Source: Lates calcarifer (Eukaryota; Chordata; Actinopteri; Centropomidae). From it: DNA of 64,000 bases. Below the pieces are notes generated by a model. It had not been told where the DNA came from and did no database searches. It saw nothing but the letters and a program-made list of their open reading frames with translations. The first letter of the stretch is position 1, and each line of letters starts with the position of its first letter. The stretch is taken from contig NC_066833.1 in the NCBI RefSeq assembly GCF_001640805.2, positions 8,442,564 to 8,506,563 of the forward strand. Direction: 5' to 3'. Position numbers and translations under genes: made by a program. Positions 58,701 to 64,000 of this stretch are shown here, one piece after another.

Positions 58701-59559
58701 CGGTGCACGTCCCTGTGCTGGATTGAAACAGCTGTGAATTCATGAGGGTGGGATAGGTTACAGATAATAGCAAGAAAAACACAACATGACTCACAGAAAA
58801 TCTGACTACACATCACCAAGACCACTTCAGTCTGGTTGCAATTTACCTCTTTAAAAGGTTTCTCAGCTATTCAGGTGCCAAAGAAATTAGGAGGACATTT
58901 CATGGTGCTGTGATGATTTAACGAAGGACTGGTCCTGGTGTGTTTCATACAGCATGTACTCTCATTTCTGAGACTTTTTATTTCTGTCTCTTCTCTCTCG
59001 CGTTCTCCCCGACACAACCCAGACTAATAAGGCAGCGGTGCCTTCCATTGCTTTTATTATCCTCAGCATTTGAGCCGTTGCTACTCGGCAGGTTTGATTT
59101 GCTGCGTACCTTCAGGCAGCACCGACGTCTCACCTTTGTACTCGTGAAGCGTGCGTCTGCTGTTTGCAGCTGCGGGGGCCCGGAGACGATACAGGGCCGC
59201 TGAGCTTTGAAAAGCCAACCGAAGATGGGAGCACACGTCGGCTCGAGTCCGGTGCCCACGTGTAAACAATGAAGCTCGGCCTCTTTCATGTCTCCGTCCC
59301 TCCCCAACCCCCCTCTTTCCTGTCTGTCCACAAGCAGAGCGGCAGGAGGTGGGAACAGAGATGAGAGGGGATGAAAAGAAAGTAGAGAGGAACGAAGAGA
59401 AGGCCAAACATCACCTGAAGCCAGGAACCCAGCCAGAACCTATCCTGGAGCATTTTACACCACAGAGGACGTGGAGGGGAAAGTGGGCAATTTTCACAAC
59501 TTCAAAGGAGAGAAGACGGTTGAGGGAGGTTCATAGATGAGGGGGATGGAAGTAATTCT
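55761..59559. other. Mostly unique non-coding sequence
   Basis: The stretch 57840-57880 has 'taacgttagctaacattagc', a short palindromic run. The stretch 59000-59300 is GC-richer, with overlapping frames on both strands (87 codons +, 117 and 108 codons -), none with a domain. No gene is supported. Confidence 0.45.
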
Positions 59560-59700
59560 AAATACATTTACTCAAGTACTGGACTTAAAGGCTTAAGCTA
59601 GCTTCACTCTGATACTCTGATACTTTAAGTACATGTAGCTGATAATACTTCTGTAGTTTAACTCAGGATCAGCAAGACTTCTTCTGCTCGACTAAACCCT
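59560..59700 (+). repeat. Old dispersed repeat ('atttactcaagtactggact' type)
   Basis: 'acatttactcaagtactgga' and the following ACTT/AAGT-rich sequence resemble the end of a fish repeat that typically carries 'actcaagtactgtacttaag'. It directly precedes family A copy 5. Confidence 0.5.
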
Positions 59701-59707
59701 GAATCAA

Positions 59708-59783
59708 CCAAGCTGCTGCAGTGTAATCCAGTTGGACTACTGTCCACGTCAAAGTACATCCACCAGTGTCTGACAACATTTTG
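59708..59783 (+). repeat. Dispersed repeat family A, copy 5 (fragment)
   Basis: 'agctgctgcagtgtaatcca', 'gtccacgtcaaagtacatcc' and 'agtgtctgacaacatttt' match the central part of copies 3 and 4, with a short deletion between the last two. Confidence 0.65.
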
Positions 59784-59989
59784 GGTGGGGGTGGTTGTAC
59801 CACCCCTGAGAGAAGGGCCTGGTCCTGCCAGAGAGCAAGCATGCATTTCTGATTTTTAATTAAAGCAAATGATTGCCTGGCTCTCTGCTCTTGTCCGTCT
59901 CTTTTATCAGTCAATCACGATAAGCCTTTAACTGTGCTTTGTGTGAGTCACCGTGTTCCTCCACAGAAAAACATTTAAAGGAGCGAGGG

Positions 59990-60400
59990 GAAGAGATAGA
60001 GCACGTCAGTGAACAGGTTTGGCAGTGGAAGAGGAGCAGCGTTTAGTCCTCATCCTCCATACGAAGCAGGGAATTAACATTATCAGATTAATTAAGTTTC
60101 CACGCCGGGGCTTGGAGAGAATAATGGTGGAGATAGAAGTACATATGTGTGTGTGTTGTGGGTTGTAGTCTTTGTGTGTTGTGAGGGTTGGACTGCATTA
60201 GAATCACTTGTAATGTGCTTGAGAACATGCGCGTACAGTACAGCCCCGGGAGTTTTCTTTCTCTCTGTGATTTCATTTGAGAAAAGCCAGCAATATTATT
60301 CCTGGCTGTGTCTATATTGGGGAATAACGCCTGCGGCATGTCATTAGTTACGGGCATGACACACCACAGAATCAACCTAACTTCCCTTTAAGTTTCCATG
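59990..60400. other. Conserved-looking non-coding block
   Basis: It includes 'gcagggaattaacattatca', 'gattaattaagtttccacg', 'agccagcaatattattcctg' and 'gcatgtcattagttacgggc'. Repeat-free apart from a short TGTG run near 60146-60160. A candidate regulatory element by texture. Confidence 0.35.
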
Positions 60401-60459
60401 ACAATTTCCAATACCAGTGAAAAAAAAAAAATCCTGTCCCCTTAGCACACACATTTAAT

Positions 60460-60700
60460 CACTTGAGATTCCAGCCAGCTCCAAGTTGCAATTTTAACTT
60501 GTCACGCTTTTTGGAGTCTCGCTTTGATGACAACAAAACATCACCGGCCTCTTTGCCGGAGCTAAAAGGCCGACCTTTGACCTCACAGTCTGAAGCGTGG
60601 CCCCCGGGGTCCACACCTTGTGGCCCAGGGTCATCGTCGAGGCCCCCAGGTCGTCGTCACACTTCATTCACGAGGGACGGCATGGTTTCTGTCCTCTGAG
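60460..60700. other. Conserved-looking GC-richer block
   Basis: Complex sequence with 'aagttgcaattttaacttgt', 'ggccgacctttgacctcaca' (TGACCT, a nuclear-receptor half-site shape) and GC-rich 'cgtggcccccggggtcc'. A 78-codon plus-strand frame covers it. The peptide is not recognised, and no splice sites frame it. Confidence 0.3.
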
Positions 60701-60768
60701 TGAATGTGAGACGTCTGAGAGGTTTCTGTGTTAGATCACTGAGGCTGGAACAGAAACAACAACAACTA

Positions 60769-60807
60769 TGATAATAATAATAATGATAATAATAATAATG
60801 ATAATAG
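60769..60807. repeat. (ATA/AAT)n trinucleotide repeat
   Basis: 'ataataataataatgataat' type array with two 'atg' interruptions. Confidence 0.9.
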
Positions 60808-61855
60808 GTAGAGGTAGATTTCTTGTTCAGATCCTTCATACAGATTTTCAGATGTTTTAATAAGGAAACAGTGACATGTGCTGTAGAAGAACGTGACGAG
60901 TACTCAGGTGTTGTATGTTACTCTTCTAACAACACCTGGTGGTAATGTTTATAAACAGAGCGGGGGAGTAACAGAATATATGTAGAACACAAAACATAAA
61001 TAACTGAATGGATGGAACCCAGAATACAGTTCTGGTTCTACTTCTATCCACATTATTTACCCTGAAAATTAAAGGTAGTTGTAGTTTAGTTCAACACTTG
61101 CAGGTCAGATTGTGTAGCATGCTACATTGCTAGCTGCCTGTAGGTCTTGCTAACAAACAAACCATTGACCAGCCAATTTACAACACACACGGTGTGCACT
61201 GTATTTATTTACCTTCCTAAATGTCAGGGAACTTTTAAACAGACTCACAACTTTTTGGCATGTAAGCTAGCTTCCTCACTCTGCAGCATTGGTAAAAAAA
61301 AACAACAACTGCCTTTTCTGCTGCTATTTTTATTTCAAGAGGATTAGTTGCAATACAGCAAAATGACAAAATGTTTTATGGAAGTAGTTTTCATTCTGTT
61401 TTCTCATTTTCATTGGAACATAATCCACCCATATATCCTTTAAGGGTGGTGGGGAGCTGAGGTCAATCCCAGCTGATGTTGGGCGAGAGGCGGGGCACAC
61501 CCTGGACAGATCACCAGTCTATCATGTATTCTGTAATCTGTAGTGAAATACATTTCAAAATAACTCTCCCAGCACTGGTTATAAATACAAAATACAAAAT
61601 TACAAACAGAGCTGCTGCTTGTTGCACTGAGATAGATACTGTATATGTCAACCACACCTATTTCAGCCTGTAACTGGAGTTCTGCCAGCCTCTCCCATCT
61701 GCAGTCATCTGCCAACTAGAATTAAGTTGATCATGAGGTATGAAGAATGCCTTCGTGCAGTGTGACTTTCTCCATGAGTGTGTGAGTTCACAGAAAGCCT
61801 GGTGCAGCTCTGAATGACAGCTATACAAATGCAGAGTGTCAGCACATCAACCTGA
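60808..61855. other. Non-coding stretch, no gene seen
   Basis: Unique sequence with an A run at 61293-61300. The overlapping frames at 61440-61715 (-) and 61476-61673 (+) are chance. Confidence 0.5.
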
Positions 61856-62150
61856 CTACGTATTAAACCCAGACAAGATTCTTAAATTACCTGAGGCATT
61901 TTAATTACCCTTTTTTGTTACTGTAGCTACTGTGTTCCATGCGTGACTGCTGGACGGGAATTTCTGAGAATCTCCTCGGCTGTGACAACACAAAGCAGAG
62001 AAATATTTATGGCCACTGGTTTGTAGCTGGTATGAGAATGTGTGAGGACAGTGTTTGCCAGGATAATATGATTTGTGGAAACAGATGAGTCTGGAATGAA
62101 GATGTTGAGATCCAAAGTGGGGGACAGATGTGTGACAGATGAAGGCTGCA
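61856..62150. other. Conserved-looking non-coding block
   Basis: 'ttcttaaattacctgaggca', 'ttttaattaccctttttt' and 'gagaaatatttatggccact' lie in repeat-free complex sequence immediately left of a Tc1-type relic. Candidate regulatory element, by inference. Confidence 0.3.
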
Positions 62151-62164
62151 CAGTATACTGGCAT

Positions 62165-63005
62165 ACAGTGGCTTCAGAAAGTATTCAGACTACACTTTTT
62201 GAACACTTTGTGTCGTAGATTCAATTGCGAACACTCTCAATAACCAAATACTGACAAAGTGAAAATATGTTTTTAGATATTTTTGCAAATTTATTTCAAA
62301 TGAAAAAGTGAAACAGTATTCAGAGTCTTTGCTGCGACTACTCGCATCCTCTGTTTCAATTATTCTTGAAATGTGTTTAGAACTTGACTAGAGTCCAAAT
62401 TGAATTGATTGAACATAGTTTAGAAAGGCCAGGACAAAAACTGAGCCATAAAGTCCAAGGAACTCTGTAGACCTCATTGACAAAACTGTGGTAAGGCACA
62501 GATCAGGGCAAAGGTATAAAAACATTTGTTCCCAGGAAGCACAGTGGCCTCAGTGACTGTGAAATGGAAGAAGTCTGTAACCACCAGGACAAACTGAGAA
62601 CCAGGCAAGAAGGTGTTGGTGAGTCTTGGTCAGGGAAGTGACCAAGAACTAAACCCAGTAGCCCATCTAGCTCAGGGTTCAGTGTGTTGTCAGGTCAGAG
62701 GGTTCAGCAGAACTGCTGCTTCACTGGATGATTTTTGTTGTTTTTTAAATTCTGATGTCTGATGTGAACATTAACTGCCCCTGACCTGAATCTGTATGAG
62801 TGTATGGATTGCTGCCACATGACTGGGTGATTGGAGAGTGTGTGCAGGTGTGTTCCTTTCTAAACTACGTTCAATACAATTTGCCGCTGATGGTCTGAAT
62901 ACTTTTATAAACAAGGGATTTCAGGATTTAATCACTTCATTATGGGTTATTGAGTGTGGACTGATCAACAAAAATGGCAATTTTATCCATTTAAAATGAA
63001 ATCTA
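62165..63005 (+). pseudogene. Degenerate Tc1-like transposon, transposase eroded
   Basis: The left end 'cagtggcttcagaaagtatt' and the right part 'atggtctgaatacttttata' plus 'cattatgggttattgagtgt' match a salmonid/percomorph Tc1-type element as I recall it. Inside, 'gccataaagtccaaggaact', 'gtaaggcacagatcagggca', 'cacagtggcctcagtgactg' and 'tcagggaagtgaccaagaac' correspond to the N-terminal DNA-binding part of the transposase gene. Most of the catalytic half is missing. No open frame of useful length remains. Inactive. Confidence 0.8.
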
Positions 63006-64000
63006 TCACAGTATAATGTGTCTGTGTGTGTGCTATGTGAAAAATACATGATGTTTTAATGGGGTGAGATGTCCCAAACAATCACACAGCACCCCATCAG
63101 TTGGTGTTGGCAGGAGGAGATTACCGCCTGTTCATGCGGAAACCATTTTTCTAATCACATGGTGTGCACCAAAGTCTTGTTTACATACACACTCCCATAG
63201 GTCTAATCTCAGGGATGAGAGGATCTTTCCACAGACTTGCACCTCACATTCCACAATACAACATAACAAGATCCATATGGATGGCTCGGAGAATGATTAG
63301 ACAGAATTATCCCACTGACAGACTGATGAGCAGCCTGGAACTGCAGATAACCACTGTTCACCACATGATACTGGTGCTACATGCTTAGCACAATTCAGAA
63401 AGGGAACTACACTGTGGAAGTGTGTTCCACCACAGTGCTGCTCGCCCGTCTTCAGTTGTCTTTAAACAGGAGACACAACTAAACCTCAGCTGAACCTTCA
63501 GGCCAGAGTTACAGTCGTTCAGATAAAAAAGGCAGAAGAGCATCAGCGCTGCTAGCTAGCTTAGCTTATTATAGCTTATAAAACCACACAACGCAACGTG
63601 GAGCAACTGTAACAAGCTCTCAAGAACTCATGCGTGCCAGTGGCTGTACGTGATTGAATGGCAGAGTCGGTTCAGTCAGTAGCTACGAGTTCATGGTCAC
63701 TCAAGGGAATGTGGATCAAACAACCTAGCTTTTCTGGTGTAGCAGGCAGTTACAACCTCGAGTGGGCAAGTTGTTTTGACGTGATGCATCTGACACTGTT
63801 GACCACCTTCAGGCAAACAACCTAACCATACACAACTTATATAACCATGACCAAACTCCTCTGGGAAAGACTCTATGAGCTTGCAGTTATTTTTTTTTTC
63901 TTTCCTGACCTAAAAAACAGATTTTGAGAGTCCTTTAACACAGCAAATCAGTGTAGTGTGATGGGCTCTTCACAGAGGAGCCTCACTTATTTATTCCTCT
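63006..64000. other. Non-coding stretch to window end
   Basis: The stretch 63064-63400 is complex sequence with two overlapping 78- and 74-codon plus-strand frames in different phases and no domain. The stretch 63548-63585 has a 'gctagctagcttagcttatt' near-tandem. A T run lies at 63889-63898. No gene is seen. Confidence 0.5.

Noticed and set aside
58978..59407. Overlapping 117- and 108-codon minus-strand frames in GC-richer sequence
   Set aside because: The two overlap in different phases and also oppose an 87-codon plus-strand frame. Nothing favours any of them.

Overview
This window looks like non-coding DNA from a ray-finned fish, probably a percomorph teleost. Three things point there. 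It carries dead Tc1/mariner elements of the kinds that are abundant in fish. It has a 5'-truncated RTE/Rex3-like non-LTR retrotransposon tail ending in degenerate GGAT-type repeats. It has several copies of LINE-type 3' tails ending in a 'gctctatat... tataaataaaa' motif. It is also moderately AT-rich, with many dinucleotide, trinucleotide and tetranucleotide microsatellites. There are no bacterial-style operons, and no open frame encodes a recognisable cellular protein.

No complete gene can be supported. The longest open frames (183, 155 and 149 codons) are low-complexity, run through microsatellites or look non-coding. The best exon-like signal is a pair of splice-bounded open segments at 45657-45736 and 48749-48891 (+). 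They join in phase into a cysteine-containing frame I do not recognise. A second, weaker candidate is a 26-base micro-exon on the minus strand at 24480-24505. The window therefore reads as an intergenic desert or a very large intron.

Layout. 0-9 kb: mostly unique sequence with a conserved-looking block at 0.9-1.2 kb, old dispersed repeats near 2, 2.8 and 4.3 kb, and an AT-rich repeat at 6.7-7.0 kb. 9-22.4 kb: LINE-type tails (9.4, 21.5 kb), three copies of a dispersed family called family A here (13.8, 16.2 inverted, 21.1 kb), a tRNA-SINE-like fragment (20.8 kb), and conserved-looking blocks at 8.7, 14.6-15.0 and 19.9-20.2 kb. 22.4-28.5 kb: repeat-poor, with the densest conserved-looking sequence (24.5, 25.2, 26.8-27.5, 27.9-28.1 kb). 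28.6-36.5 kb: a family A copy between related flanks, the first arm of a roughly 16 kb-spaced inverted repeat (family B), and many simple repeats. 36.5-46.9 kb: Tc1-type fragments (39.0, 42.7-43.6 kb), family C pieces (36.4, 41.2 kb), a LINE tail (44.8 kb), the exon candidates and the second family B arm (46.7 kb). 47-54 kb: simple repeats and the Rex3-like tail (52.7-53.3 kb). 54-64 kb: more conserved-looking blocks (55.4, 60.0-60.7, 61.9 kb), a family A fragment (59.7 kb) and a second Tc1-type relic (62.2-63.0 kb).

The likely role of the locus is regulatory: a mosaic of candidate enhancer-like blocks separated by decayed transposons. That is inferred from composition and motif content only. 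Assignments to repeat families rest on my memory of common fish repeats plus copies matching one another inside this window. No alignment or database search was run.
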